NCBI GenBank assembly: GCA_016715505.1
Contig: JADJZY010000007.1
Location: 124,001 to 188,000 of the forward strand
Direction of reading: 5' to 3'
Source: Bacteroidota bacterium
GTDB taxonomy: Bacteria; Bacteroidota; Bacteroidia; Chitinophagales; Chitinophagaceae
DNA: 64,000 nt
Shown: positions 38,375 through 48,893 of the stretch, one piece after another
Layout of the letters: each line of letters opens with the position of its first letter
Position numbering within the stretch: position 1 is the stretch's first letter
Translations under genes and position numbers: made by a program
Notes under the pieces: model-generated
What the model saw: the letters and a program-made list of their open reading frames with translations, nothing else
Databases searched by the model: none
What the model was told of the DNA's origin: nothing

Positions 38375-41300
38375 CCGGTGATCCTTTTGCCGGTGGTTCA
38401 AATATGTCAACCGAGGCAGCCCTCTTTCGATTTCCGAATACAGCCTCTGGTAATGCTCAATCAGGTGGAACTCCAACAACAACACTCGCTACACAAGCGG
38501 ATATTGGTTCAACCTGGGGTGTCGCATACGATCGGGCACGTAAAAAATTATTCTTGGCATCTGTATACCGACGCCATGCGCCATTGGGTCCTGGTGAAAC
38601 AGGCGGACGAATCTATTTTATCGACAATCCAAGCAGCGCTACACCCGGTGCACCTGCTAAATTTATTGATTTAGTGAGTGATTTAGGTATTAGTGTGGGA
38701 AGCATACAAACAAATTCCGCGCGCGGATTACCAGGCAATAAATTTACTGCAACTGAAGATGCAGGAGCCTTCTCTGCAGCAGGAAAAGTAGGATTGGGTG
38801 ATATTGATATCAGTGATGACGGTCAGTTTTTATTTGTCGTGAATTTGTTCGATAAAAAAGTATACAAAATCGATATTGCTCAGGTGATTGCCGGCACACC
38901 AAATGCTGTGGCTTTACCAGATTTTACGGTTCCTTGTTCCAATGGAAACTCTCGTCCATGGGGTTTGGGTATGTGGGATGGTGAATTGTATCTTGGGGTT
39001 GTTTGTGATGCACTTACCGGTGCGAATTCAGACCTCAGAATGACCGTTCAGAAATTTAATTTTAATTCCAATACCTGGACGGAAGTGATGAATGTTACTC
39101 CGGACTGGAATAAAGGAGACATCATATTTGGAGGAAATAAACATAAATGGCAAAAGTGGGTAGATGATTGGAATAGTTTTATCAGCCCGTCATGGCCTAC
39201 CCATCCGCAACCTATCATTGGTGATATTGAATTTGACGAAGAAGGATCGATGCATTTAGCCGTGTTGGATAGAATTGGATTTCAAACCGGTCACCGACAA
39301 ATGCGTGTACCGGACAATGGTAGTTTATTCACCGGTATTACTGGGGGTGAATTATTACGTACCTATAAAGATCCAAATACCGGTAATTTTTCACTGGAGA
39401 ATAATGGAACTTGTGGCCCTTATACGACGGCGGGTACCGGAAATAACTCTCAAACCGGACAAGGTGGACCCAATACACTTCAAGGGCCGGGAGATGGTGA
39501 ATTCTATTGCGATGATCATACCACAAACGCACATAGTGAAACAACCAATGGTGGACTGGCCATGGTGAAAGGAAGTAGAAGAATTGCCTCTGTGCAAATG
39601 GACCCGATTGATGGACAAGTAGATGCTTCTGGGGTTTTATGGTTAAATACCACCAATGGTTTGGAAACTCAGGAATATCAAATATTTTATAACGCTGGTA
39701 CACCATCTCCTGACTTTAGTAAACAAAATGGTTTAGGGGATTTGGAATTTATCGCAGATTCTGCCCCGATCGAAATCGGTAACCGAGTTTGGGCTGATAC
39801 AGATGGTAATGGTATTCAGGATGCTGATGAAATCGGAATCAGTGGTGTAACCGTTGAACTATACTTGGCAGGTAATCTGGTTGGTACAACTTCAACAGAC
39901 GGGAACGGACATTATTATTTTAACAGCACCAATGTGAATCAGAATGGTGCCACTCAGGTGGAAGCGAATACAGCCTACGAAATTCGTATCAATACTTTAC
40001 AAGGTAATTTGAGTGTCTATCCAACCTTGACTACAGCCAATGCCGATGCTTCCGCGAATGGAGATGAAAGAGATAGTGATGGAACAGGAACTTCAATGGC
40101 CGTGATTGCATTGACCACAGGACGTGCCGGTGAAAATAATCATAGTTATGATTTCGGATTTAAAATGAATAACAGTTGCGCAGGAGCATCATTTACCTAT
40201 CCAAACTATCAAACCTTGGGATGGCAATCTAGCCCTCTTGCTTGTGGAGCAAATAATACTAACACATCTCAAACCTTTACGAACTGGTTAGGAACCGGTG
40301 TCAATGCAACGTTTACGTACAGTACGAATATGTGGGATGGTGATGCTCCAAATGTTTATCTGGGGGCAACCAATACAGGTGGATGTAATAGCCAAACAGC
40401 AGGTACGGATGATTTACACTGTGCTTCGAATTATCATGGTTCCTTACGTATGACTAACAATGAGCTAGCTTCAGGAGAAACTTTTATGGAAGTTGAATTT
40501 AATTCTCCAGTCTATTTAGATTTAGCCCGTGTTGGAAGTATCAGTCGTTTGTCTGGTGGGAATTATGAGTGGGTACATGTTATTGCTTATGATAACTCGA
40601 ACGCCATAGTACCGATTTCGACCGGTGATGCAATCGGAGGATATATGGATTGTACAAATGCAATTACTAGCGGCAGTATGAATTTTATTGCCGATGGTTC
40701 AGGTGGACTATATGTAAATTCTGCATCCAATGTGTTGCAGAGTAATTCTCTTTATGGTCATGCGGATATCTCTTTGCCAAATACGGCGATTAAGAAAATA
40801 CGATTTGAACATTGGTTAGGTGGTTCAAATACAGATGCTTCGCTTCGTGCTGCAAATAAGTCATCAATTATCATCAACGTTTTATGCGTTACACCGGCCT
40901 GTACAAAACCAGATGCAGGTGCTGATATGTCTGCATGTGCAGGAACTTGTATGAATCTGACAGGTACAAATCCTGGAACAGGTACTTGGGTGGCTATGTC
41001 GGGGAATCCTGCTGGCGCAACCTTAGATCCGACTACAAATGGTGTTGCACAAGTTTGTTTTTCATCATCCGCTTCAGGTACATTTAATTTTATTTACAAT
41101 ATCAGTTCGGGCTGTGAGGATACCATGAGCGTAACTGTTTATCAACCTGGTTCTGTTGGTAACTATGTATGGTCTGATTTAAATAATAACGGCACCAACG
41201 ACGAAGCTCAGAGTGCCGGTATCAATGGTGTAACCGTTGAACTTTGGAATGCAACTACGAACACATTGGTAAGTAGTACAACGACAGCCAACGATGGTGG

Positions 41301-42267
41301 TGGTAATCCGGGGTATTATAATTTCACGGTTTGTAACAGTGGTGACTATAAAGTGAAATTCCCAACAACAAACGGAGGTAAGAATTTAACCACTCAAACA
41401 ACTACTGCAGCAACTGATAATAATAGTGATGCAAGTGCTGTGGATGGATTCAGTCCAACATTTACCATCAATACTTCAGGTAGTGGAATAGATAAAGATA
41501 ATCCTACCATAGATGCAGGTTATCAGGCCCCTAAAGCTTGCTTGGGCAATTATGTTTGGAACGACCTGAACCAGAATGGTATTCAGGATGGTTCCGAAGT
41601 AGGTGTTTCAGGAGTAACAACAACGTTATACAATTCAAATACCAATACAATCCTGGCTATCGTTACAACGGATGCTTATGGTTTTTATCAATTCTGTGAA
41701 TTAAATCCAGGTGATTACAAAGTTGGTTTTACACTACCAGCAAATTATGTATACACTACAGCCAATAATGGAAATGATGAAGCAGATAGCGATGCCAATC
41801 CAATCAGCGGATTAACCGGAACGTATACACTGGCTTCAGGTGATAGCAATATGACTGTGGATGCAGGTATTTATCAACCACAACCAACAACAGCCAGTGT
41901 AGGCGATCGGGTATGGTTTGATGCAAATAACAATGGACTTCAGGATCCGGGAGAACAAGGCGTGAGTGGTGTAACGGTGATGTTATACAATTGCGGAAAC
42001 TTAAATGCACCATTAGCTGCAACGGTTACCGATGCCAATGGTTTGTACATTTTTGAAAATCTTCAGGCAGGTTCTTATCAGGTGATTTTTTCAGCACCTC
42101 TTGGAACTGTATTTACCAACACAGGTGCTACTATAAGTGGTGCGAATAATAGTGATGCAGATGGAAGTGGTGTTACCGGGTGTTTCACAGTGGCTGCAGG
42201 TGATGCAATTACTTACTGTAGATGCGGGAATTGTACTACAGAATACTGCAAATTCCAGTTTGGGTGA
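38353..42267 (+). CDS. Giant SdrD-like adhesin 1, middle: propeller-like region, variable cassette, SdrD/Cna-B repeats 1-4
   Basis: Contains a propeller-like region of about 450 residues (WGVAYDRARKKLFLAS, GDIEFDEEGSMHLAVLDR), then the first SdrD-type repeat at about 39770 (IEIGNRVWADTDGNGIQDADE). An unrelated cassette (about 40170-41150) begins SCAGASFTYPNYQTLGW. Repeats 2-4 follow at about 41155, 41545 and 41900. Each SdrD repeat is about 115 residues with a calcium-loop signature GDxVWxDxNxNGxQDxxE, GVTVxLY, and ends DAGIY. The frame breaks near 42218, where ACTTACTGTAGATGCGGG has one base too many for the expected ITYVDAGI. Coding past 42218 in this frame is spurious. Confidence 0.85.
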   Translation: MVTPKHLTGDPFAGGSNMSTEAALFRFPNTASGNAQSGGTPTTTLATQADIGSTWGVAYDRARKKLFLASVYRRHAPLGPGETGGRIYFIDNPSSATPGAPAKFIDLVSDLGISVGSIQTNSARGLPGNKFTATEDAGAFSAAGKVGLGDIDISDDGQFLFVVNLFDKKVYKIDIAQVIAGTPNAVALPDFTVPCSNGNSRPWGLGMWDGELYLGVVCDALTGANSDLRMTVQKFNFNSNTWTEVMNVTPDWNKGDIIFGGNKHKWQKWVDDWNSFISPSWPTHPQPIIGDIEFDEEGSMHLAVLDRIGFQTGHRQMRVPDNGSLFTGITGGELLRTYKDPNTGNFSLENNGTCGPYTTAGTGNNSQTGQGGPNTLQGPGDGEFYCDDHTTNAHSETTNGGLAMVKGSRRIASVQMDPIDGQVDASGVLWLNTTNGLETQEYQIFYNAGTPSPDFSKQNGLGDLEFIADSAPIEIGNRVWADTDGNGIQDADEIGISGVTVELYLAGNLVGTTSTDGNGHYYFNSTNVNQNGATQVEANTAYEIRINTLQGNLSVYPTLTTANADASANGDERDSDGTGTSMAVIALTTGRAGENNHSYDFGFKMNNSCAGASFTYPNYQTLGWQSSPLACGANNTNTSQTFTNWLGTGVNATFTYSTNMWDGDAPNVYLGATNTGGCNSQTAGTDDLHCASNYHGSLRMTNNELASGETFMEVEFNSPVYLDLARVGSISRLSGGNYEWVHVIAYDNSNAIVPISTGDAIGGYMDCTNAITSGSMNFIADGSGGLYVNSASNVLQSNSLYGHADISLPNTAIKKIRFEHWLGGSNTDASLRAANKSSIIINVLCVTPACTKPDAGADMSACAGTCMNLTGTNPGTGTWVAMSGNPAGATLDPTTNGVAQVCFSSSASGTFNFIYNISSGCEDTMSVTVYQPGSVGNYVWSDLNNNGTNDEAQSAGINGVTVELWNATTNTLVSSTTTANDGGGNPGYYNFTVCNSGDYKVKFPTTNGGKNLTTQTTTAATDNNSDASAVDGFSPTFTINTSGSGIDKDNPTIDAGYQAPKACLGNYVWNDLNQNGIQDGSEVGVSGVTTTLYNSNTNTILAIVTTDAYGFYQFCELNPGDYKVGFTLPANYVYTTANNGNDEADSDANPISGLTGTYTLASGDSNMTVDAGIYQPQPTTASVGDRVWFDANNNGLQDPGEQGVSGVTVMLYNCGNLNAPLAATVTDANGLYIFENLQAGSYQVIFSAPLGTVFTNTGATISGANNSDADGSGVTGCFTVAAGDAITYCRCGNCTTEYCKFQFG

Positions 42268-44983
42268 CCGGGTATGGAATGATGCCAATCAGAATGGTAT
42301 TCAGGATCCGAATGAAACAGGTGTTGGAGGTGTAAACGTAGATTTATATGACGCAAGCGGTACAACCATCATCGGTTCTACCACAACGGATGCCTTGGGT
42401 AATTATCAATTCTCAGATCTTGCACCGGGTTGTTATGTCGTAGGATTTGCTTTACCGGCAGGTTATACACGCACTACAGCAGGCGCCGGTACAGACAGCA
42501 GTAAAAACAGTGATGCTAACGTGGGAACAGGAATGACCGGACAGATTTGTTTATCTGCAGGTCAAAACAATCCAACGATTGATGCCGGTATTTACAATGC
42601 GAGCAATACAAATAGTATAGGCGATCGGGTATGGTATGATGCCAATCAGAATGGCTTACAGGATGGACCAGAGTATGGTTATCCGGGCGTTGTGGTGACC
42701 TTGTATGATTGTACCACAAATACCATTGTGGCAACTACAACCACCAATTCGAACGGAAACTACTTGTTTGATGGTTTGGCTAACGGCGACTATTATGTAG
42801 GCTTTGGCTTTATTCCTGGTTATCAGTTTACATCAGCAAATAGTGATGCAGCCGGGGTATTGGGCGCTAACAACAGCGATGCCAACCCAAGTAGTGGATT
42901 AACAGCTTGTGTAACACTGAGCGGTAATACCAATATCACAACGGTGGATGCCGGTATTTATGAAGGCAATGGCCGAACAGCGACGTCTAGTTTAGGAGAT
43001 TTAGTATGGGTAGATGCCAACAATAACGGCTTACAGGATGCAGGTGAACCGGGCGTTTCAGGTGTAACAGCTACCTTGGTAGATGCCAATACCAATGCCA
43101 CATTGGCCAGCACAATTACCGATGGTTTGGGTAATTATATCTTCACGAATTTGACAGGTGGTTTGTATCGGGTAGAGTTTAGCAATATCCCTGCGGGTTA
43201 TACCTTTACAACACAAAGCGGTAGCATTGAAGATGAACTGAATAGTGATGCCAATGCAGGCACAGGAATTACCTCCAATATTCCATTAGGGTTGGGCGAA
43301 GATAAGATGAGTGTGGACGCTGGTATCGTACCTCCTGCTTCAACCGTTTGTCTGGGTGATTATGTTTGGTTTGATTTAAACAACAACGGAGTACAGGATG
43401 GAAACGAACCGCAAGTACCTGGCGTTACCGTTAAATTATATGATAACAATACCAATACCGTATTGCAGGTAACCACAACCAACCGTCAGGGTAAATATTT
43501 ATTCTGTGGTTTAAGCAATGGTAGTACTTATAGCGTAGGATTTGAGAACTTACCGGCAGGTTATGAGTTTACGGTATCCAATGGTGCTTTAAGTGTAAGC
43601 GATAATAGTGATGCCAACCCAACAACAGGACGTACCACTACAGTGACACTGGGAAGTACAGATGATTTAACCTTAGATGCAGGTATTTATTCAACCACTA
43701 CAGCTGTAGTCGGAAACTATGTTTGGTACGACGAAGATGCTGATGGCATTCAGGATGCTACGGAAGCTCCAATTCCTGGTGTGTTGGTGACTTTGTATGA
43801 CAATACCAATACGCCTGTATCGAGTGCAGTAACCGATGCGAATGGTGGATACTTGTTTACGAATGTAACACCGGGCAATTATGTGATTGGCTTTAGCGGT
43901 TATCCGGGTAGCCTTGTTCCAACGAGCAAAGGCAGCAATGCCTCAGCGGATGACGACAGCAATATTGATCCAAATACCGGATTAACAGATGTATTTACCG
44001 TAACGCCCGGCAGTAGTAATCTGACGCTGGATGCAGGTTATAAAGCAAACCCTGTGGCCGGTTTGGGTAATTATGTATGGCATGACTTAAATGAAAATGG
44101 TTTGCAAGATCCTACAGAAGCACCCATATCTGGTGTGGTAGTTACCTTGTATGCATCGGATGGCACAACGCCATTAGGTACAGCCATTACAGATGGTAAT
44201 GGTGCATACAGCTTCCCGAATCTGACAGCAGGTAGTTATATCGTAGGGTTTAGTAATCTGCCAAATGGTTATACCCGTACACGCATCATAGGTGTTTTAA
44301 ATGATGCTTTAAACAGCGATATCAATGCAAACAATCAAACTGCTTTGATTACGCTGTCTGCAGGAACTTATAATCCAAACATCGATGCAGGCTTCTACAT
44401 GGGTGTACCATTGGGCGCCCGTGAGTTGGTAGCCACTTTGGTTAAACAACAGGGTGCGAACCAAGCGATTGTAAACTGGTATACCAAAGATGAAGAGAAT
44501 ACTGCTACGTTTGAAATTCAGAGAAGTACGAATGGTAGTGATTATACCCAGGTTGGAACAAAAGCAGCAGGTGGTAATACCCAGGGTCAGACGAATTATT
44601 CGGCGATAGATGATATCAGTGGATTGGAGAAAGAAGCGGTGATTTATTATCGAATCAAGTTAATCGATATAGATGCACAGCAGAAATATTCGAACACGAT
44701 ATCCCTGAAATTGGGAACGACAACAAACGGTGGTGTATTGGTTCATCCGATACCATTCACCAATCGTCTGACGGTTACTTATGTGGCAGAGATGGATGAA
44801 AACATCACGCTGGAGTTATTGGATATGAGCGGACGAGTGATTGCACGCAGTGAGAAACTTGTGACCAAAGGATTAAACAATGCAGTATTGGAAAATCTGG
44901 AAAGTTTAAGCTCATCACAATACTTGTTACGAATAGTTCCATCAGGTGATGGCGAAACACAGGTTATTCGAGTGAATAAATAA
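42137..44983 (+). CDS. Giant SdrD-like adhesin 1, C-terminal part: SdrD repeats 5-10 and T9SS sorting domain
   Basis: True coding in this frame begins near 42218. Six SdrD/Cna-B-like repeats start at about 42262, 42616, 42990, 43350, 43710 and 44065, so the whole protein has ten plus the N-terminal one. They are followed by a fibronectin-like domain (IVNWYTKDEENTATFEIQRS) and a T9SS type A sorting domain (VHPIPFTNRLTVTY...LSSSQYLLRIV). From 42557 to the stop it is almost identical in DNA to 52743-55171 of the next paralog, yet here no frameshift occurs. A strong terminator follows. Confidence 0.88.
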   Translation: MVRIIVMQMEVVLPGVSQWLQVMQLLTVDAGIVLQNTANSSLGDRVWNDANQNGIQDPNETGVGGVNVDLYDASGTTIIGSTTTDALGNYQFSDLAPGCYVVGFALPAGYTRTTAGAGTDSSKNSDANVGTGMTGQICLSAGQNNPTIDAGIYNASNTNSIGDRVWYDANQNGLQDGPEYGYPGVVVTLYDCTTNTIVATTTTNSNGNYLFDGLANGDYYVGFGFIPGYQFTSANSDAAGVLGANNSDANPSSGLTACVTLSGNTNITTVDAGIYEGNGRTATSSLGDLVWVDANNNGLQDAGEPGVSGVTATLVDANTNATLASTITDGLGNYIFTNLTGGLYRVEFSNIPAGYTFTTQSGSIEDELNSDANAGTGITSNIPLGLGEDKMSVDAGIVPPASTVCLGDYVWFDLNNNGVQDGNEPQVPGVTVKLYDNNTNTVLQVTTTNRQGKYLFCGLSNGSTYSVGFENLPAGYEFTVSNGALSVSDNSDANPTTGRTTTVTLGSTDDLTLDAGIYSTTTAVVGNYVWYDEDADGIQDATEAPIPGVLVTLYDNTNTPVSSAVTDANGGYLFTNVTPGNYVIGFSGYPGSLVPTSKGSNASADDDSNIDPNTGLTDVFTVTPGSSNLTLDAGYKANPVAGLGNYVWHDLNENGLQDPTEAPISGVVVTLYASDGTTPLGTAITDGNGAYSFPNLTAGSYIVGFSNLPNGYTRTRIIGVLNDALNSDINANNQTALITLSAGTYNPNIDAGFYMGVPLGARELVATLVKQQGANQAIVNWYTKDEENTATFEIQRSTNGSDYTQVGTKAAGGNTQGQTNYSAIDDISGLEKEAVIYYRIKLIDIDAQQKYSNTISLKLGTTTNGGVLVHPIPFTNRLTVTYVAEMDENITLELLDMSGRVIARSEKLVTKGLNNAVLENLESLSSSQYLLRIVPSGDGETQVIRVNK
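42557..44983 (+). repeat. 2.4-kb near-identical direct repeat, copy 1
   Basis: This segment encodes SdrD repeats 6-10 and the C-terminus of adhesin 1 and matches 52743-55171 with only scattered single-base differences, many of them synonymous. Upstream of 42557 the two genes diverge sharply. Confidence 0.9.
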
Positions 44984-45006
44984 TAGAGATTGATTGAAAT
45001 TGAATC

Positions 45007-45040
45007 AACGAGCCACCAAAATTTGGTGGCTCGTTTTTTT
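45007..45040 (+). terminator. Terminator of giant adhesin 1
   Basis: A 12-14 bp stem AACGAGCCACCAAA/TTTGGTGGCTCGTT followed by TTTTT, 23 bp after the stop codon. Confidence 0.9.
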
Positions 45041-45618
45041 GGCAACCCTTCAAAATTTTTATAATTGCGAAAATATTTTTCTGCTTTACCTCAAATAAAT
45101 TTTAATCAATCGAAATGACCATTTTTTGACGGAAAATTTTGAAAATTAATTTTCTGAACTACAATGTAGGTAAAATGACTTGCTGTTCTTACCATCTGAT
45201 AACAGAGATTTTTTTCGAAGCTGCATTTTCGAAGGCACAATTAAAATAACTTCGCGCCTTTAAATTGGTATATTTTAAATTGATTCTTCGAGTTTTTTTT
45301 GTCGAATTCTAAATGCAATTAACATTGTCGATTACTACCTTATCATGATATGGTCTTTTAAAATAAGCATCTCATGGTAACTCTGTATTCTTAAGGAAGA
45401 CGACGTTAATCACTTTAATTCTTAGAGTCAAAATTCGCTGCGGTTTAATTGGGATCGATTTCTGTAAAAAGAAAAGTAGGTAAAATCGAAAAATAAGGTT
45501 AAGGGTGGCGGATAATCTTACCTTTGCTTTTAATTTAAGAAATGGACTAGATATAGCAGTTCCACTTATCAGAAGGTACACAGATGTGTTTTAAAATAAT
45601 GATAAGCTCCGCTTTCGC
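45041..45618. other. Intergenic region downstream of adhesin 1 and histidine kinase
   Basis: About 580 bp between two convergent genes with no gene I can support. It has two copies of GTAGGTAAAAT (45166-45176 and 45476-45486); a close match (GTAGGTAAAAA) also occurs at 48850, 44 bp before adhesin 2. Confidence 0.45.
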
Positions 45619-47275
45619 TCATAGAGGTAGTTGTAATATAAATTCTAATTTTTGATCGGTATAAGAAACATGCACAGTACCTCCCATTTGTTCAGAAAAT
45701 TCTTTAATGAGCAATAAGCCTAAACCCATACCAACTTCTCCCGGATGTTGAAGATGTTTAGTTCTAAAATATTGCTTAATGGCAAGTATTCGATTTTCGT
45801 TTATCATAGCCTGATTACGTATTCGAAAATTATACTGTTGATTTTGTCTTGCAGATTCTATATCAATTGCCTGATTCGCAGCAGAATTTTTAACAGCATT
45901 GTCTATTAAGTTTCGAATAATTAAAGAGAGGTAATTCGGATCATGATGAATGGTGAAAGTTTCGTTCGAGATAAGGTTTAGAACTAAATTCTTTTCCTGT
46001 ATCAAATTTTCGTAAACAGGAATAAGTTTTGTTATAAGTGTGTGTGGTTTAATCGTTTCAGGTTTGGGTTGTATACTATTTTGCTGAAATAAACTCCAGT
46101 TTACTAAGTTCTGAAACATACCCTCTAAATGAACTCCGGTTTTATCTATTTTTCTGGATAATTCTTCTATTTCATCTATCTTGCCTTTTTTAAGAAGAAA
46201 ACTAATTTTTGCAGCCATGCCTTGATAACTTTTCATAGGGCTACGAATGTCGTGAGCCAGAATGGTGTAAAATTTTTCACGGGTTATTAGTAAATTTTGA
46301 ATTTGTTTGTTTCTTTTCTTTAAAGTATTTCTATTAACATGTATGAGAATTAGTAAAACAGAAACTATTACTAGAAAGAACAGGACGGTTATTAATATAT
46401 TTTTTTGTTGATTTATTTTCGTTTTTACTAAATCGTTTTCGTGTTTTTGGGTTAAGAGACTTTTTTGATAAAGACCCAAGGAATATTGTGTACTATTGTC
46501 ATTTAGAATAATAGTTTCTCTTAGTGAGCATATTTTTTCCAAATACGTTGTATAATTTTTCAGGTCATTAAATCTTTTATAGGCAATCATTTTATTGTTG
46601 TAGGGAATAAGATATTGATAATCTGTTTCTACTTTAAAGCTATCCATGATTGACTCACTCAAGTTGGCATATATGAAGGAATTCTTGTAGTCCTCCTTTA
46701 AAATATAGTAATTGGATAAAGCTCCATAAAAGCTATAACTATAGGTTGATCCGTAATGCCGTTTTAATTGTAGTCCTTTTAGAAGGTAGAATTGAGCGGA
46801 ATCGCTAATCTGTTTATTAACTTTTTTGATTAAGTAATTATAGACATTCCCAAGTAGTAGATAGGATGTACATAGGGCAGGGATTAAATAAATACTATCT
46901 CCAGCAAAGTTTTCAATAGCTTTATTGATGGTTAACAAAATTCTCTTTAGGTGATCGGCGTTTTTTGTTGTACCAAAGTACACTTTTTGAATTGTGCCAA
47001 GATATATGATGTATTTTTGATCTTTCAGGTTGGCGGAAAGTAAATAACTTGCGCTGTCTAAAAGTTTTAAAGAGTTAAGGATATCGTGTTTATTGTAATT
47101 TCCTTTATTTACATTGTTTTTGGCAATGGATTGTTGCAAAAACATTTCAAGAAAAGCTTTTTGGCAATATGCATTTAAAAGACCTGTACTGTCTCGAAGT
47201 AAATAGATTGGACTGACTAAAAACACTTTCGGTGAAAAACAGGCAAAGTAATAATTTTAGATACCTAAGATTCAT
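45619..47275 (-). CDS. Sensor histidine kinase with TPR-like sensor and one transmembrane helix (one frameshift)
   Basis: The start is probably the ATG at 47275, which gives a signal peptide (MNLRYLKLLLCLFFTESVFSQ); a shift near 47205 then breaks the frame, and the open part begins at 47226. About 270 residues of helical, TPR-like repeats are predicted in the periplasm, then a transmembrane helix (ILITVLFFLVIVSVLLILI), a HisKA domain with phospho-acceptor AHDIRSP (about residue 342), and HATPase_c with N-box NLIDNAVKNS and G2-box GEVGMGLGL. The usual DxGxG (G1) motif is replaced by RNQAMINEN. It follows the response regulator by 14 bp, so the two form one operon. Confidence 0.85.
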
Positions 47276-47289
47276 CTTCTTGATTTTTA

Positions 47290-48002
47290 TCAGAATTTTG
47301 TGCTGTTAACATAATCTAGAACATTAGTTCTGTATAATCTTCCAATTGGAATGTCCGTATTAACAACCTTAATGATTTTCTTTCGAATGTCTACTTTTTG
47401 AATAAAATTTTTGTTGATAATGTACGAGCGATGAGGCCTCAAAAATAGGGATTAAAATCGACGTAAAGCTTCTCTAGGGCATACTTTAATGCAAATTGAG
47501 ATTTTTCCGTTTTTATGATACAATAGGCTAGTTCAGATCTGACATATATAATATTTTCAATTGGGATTGCTATTTTTTCTCTGTATTGCCCTCTCACTAT
47601 TATACTTTGGTTGCTTGTCTGCTTGTTTGATGGATTTACGGAATCGGATTTTAGCAATAATAAATTCTCAATGCAAGCTTTTAAACTTATTTTGTGAAAA
47701 GGTTTTATAAGATATAATGATTTTGGAAATTTCTTAGACAATCTAAAGAACTGTTCGTCTTCAGAAACAGTCATAAACAATATGGGTATTTGTCTTATAT
47801 CATCTTTATTCAAAATATCGAATATGGGAGAATCGCCAATCAAAACATCTGCAATAATCAGATCAGGTAGATTTAAATCTAAAAAGTGTTTGCATGTCGT
47901 CAATTCCTTGCAAATATGTAAGTCATCATAGGCTAACTCTTCAAGTAACATAATTAATTCCGTTCGCCAAAATATGTCATCTTCAATTAATAAAATTCTC
48001 AT
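47290..48002 (-). CDS. LytTR-type response regulator (one frameshift near 47443)
   Basis: About 237 residues when corrected. The receiver domain opens with RILLIEDDIFW; the phospho-acceptor aspartate is in LIIADVLIG (about residue 54), and the conserved lysine in LIKPFH. The output is a LytTR DNA-binding domain (IPIENIIYVRSELAYCIIKT), and after a one-base correction in the T-run at 47443 it ends ...RPHRSYIINKNFIQKV and runs to a stop at 47290. It is upstream of the kinase. LytTR regulators often control surface or secreted factors, and here it lies between two giant adhesins, which suggests local control. Confidence 0.85.
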
Positions 48003-48893
48003 TTTACAATAAAGTGTTTTTTTAACTTAAATTCTATATTTTGATTCACTAAAGTATAAAAAAGGGAATAAAGTGCAGTTATAAACTTAGCATCTATACT
48101 AAGTGGTTGTTGGTTATCGATTTTTGCATTTGGTGTTTGGTGTCATGCATCCTCCAGGCAGCCTATTACCTTTAACTCATTTTGGTCTAATTTTTTAATG
48201 ACAACACGTGTTGAGAAGTTCATCTTTGCAATAATAGAAGAAAGTTTTACTTTATTAAAGTGTTAACCCTGAATGAAGATGTTTCTTATATGAATGACAA
48301 ATTTATAAGGTTATTGTCAAATATGAATGAGTATGATGTTAATGACTACTATAGAATATTCTTATAACCTACATTGATTGTACAGAACGTTTTAAATTAA
48401 ACGGTTTCTGTTGATAATGTTAGTTGCCATAAATATTTTTAGCATAATATGTGTTTGGCAACTAAGCCCGGTCATAAGACCGGGTTTTTCATTCATTTTT
48501 TGGATTTAGGAGCGCTTTTCTACAGATTTTTTTGGTCTTACGGTAAACAAAAGCTGATCGCTCATTAGTAAGGGATTTCAATTTACATGAATTTAGAAGG
48601 AATGTGAAATCGTAGACTTAAATCTCCAATAGAGGATCTAGGAATCGAGAAATACATAGTTCGAACTTTGGCTTTGGTTCAACTGCATACATTCATGAAC
48701 AAATTGAGCGTTTTATGACTTTTTATTTGATTTGTTTTGCGCTTTATAGCCTTTAAAATGCATTTAATGACCCTTTTTATCTATTTGGGGATCATTCAAG
48801 CCAATTTTGTGCGGTTTAAAAAAAGAGTCCCAAATCTACCTTTTTGAAAGTAGGTAAAAATCAAAATTATTGAATTGCAAATACTTAAGAAAT
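48003..48893. other. Long non-coding region before adhesin 2
   Basis: Nearly 900 bp with no protein gene I can support. It carries the response-regulator promoter region (left), the structured RNA-like element with terminator (48421-48490), and the leader of adhesin 2 (right). At 48850-48860 there is GTAGGTAAAAA, a near copy of the motif seen twice in the 45-kb gap. Confidence 0.5.
48421..48490 (+). ncRNA. Structured RNA element with intrinsic terminator, copy A
   Basis: First stem TTAGTTGCCA/TGGCAACTAA (48421-48430 with 48457-48466, 10 bp) encloses a 26-nt loop (ending TATTTTTAGCATAATATGTGTT); immediately after comes a terminator stem CCCGGTC/GACCGGG (48468-48474, 48479-48485) with TTTTT. 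The same arrangement recurs at 55234-55303 with a compensatory pair change. Here no plus-strand gene ends upstream, so it is either an independent small RNA or the left-over 3' end of a lost gene. No match to a known RNA family is recognised by eye. Confidence 0.55.
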
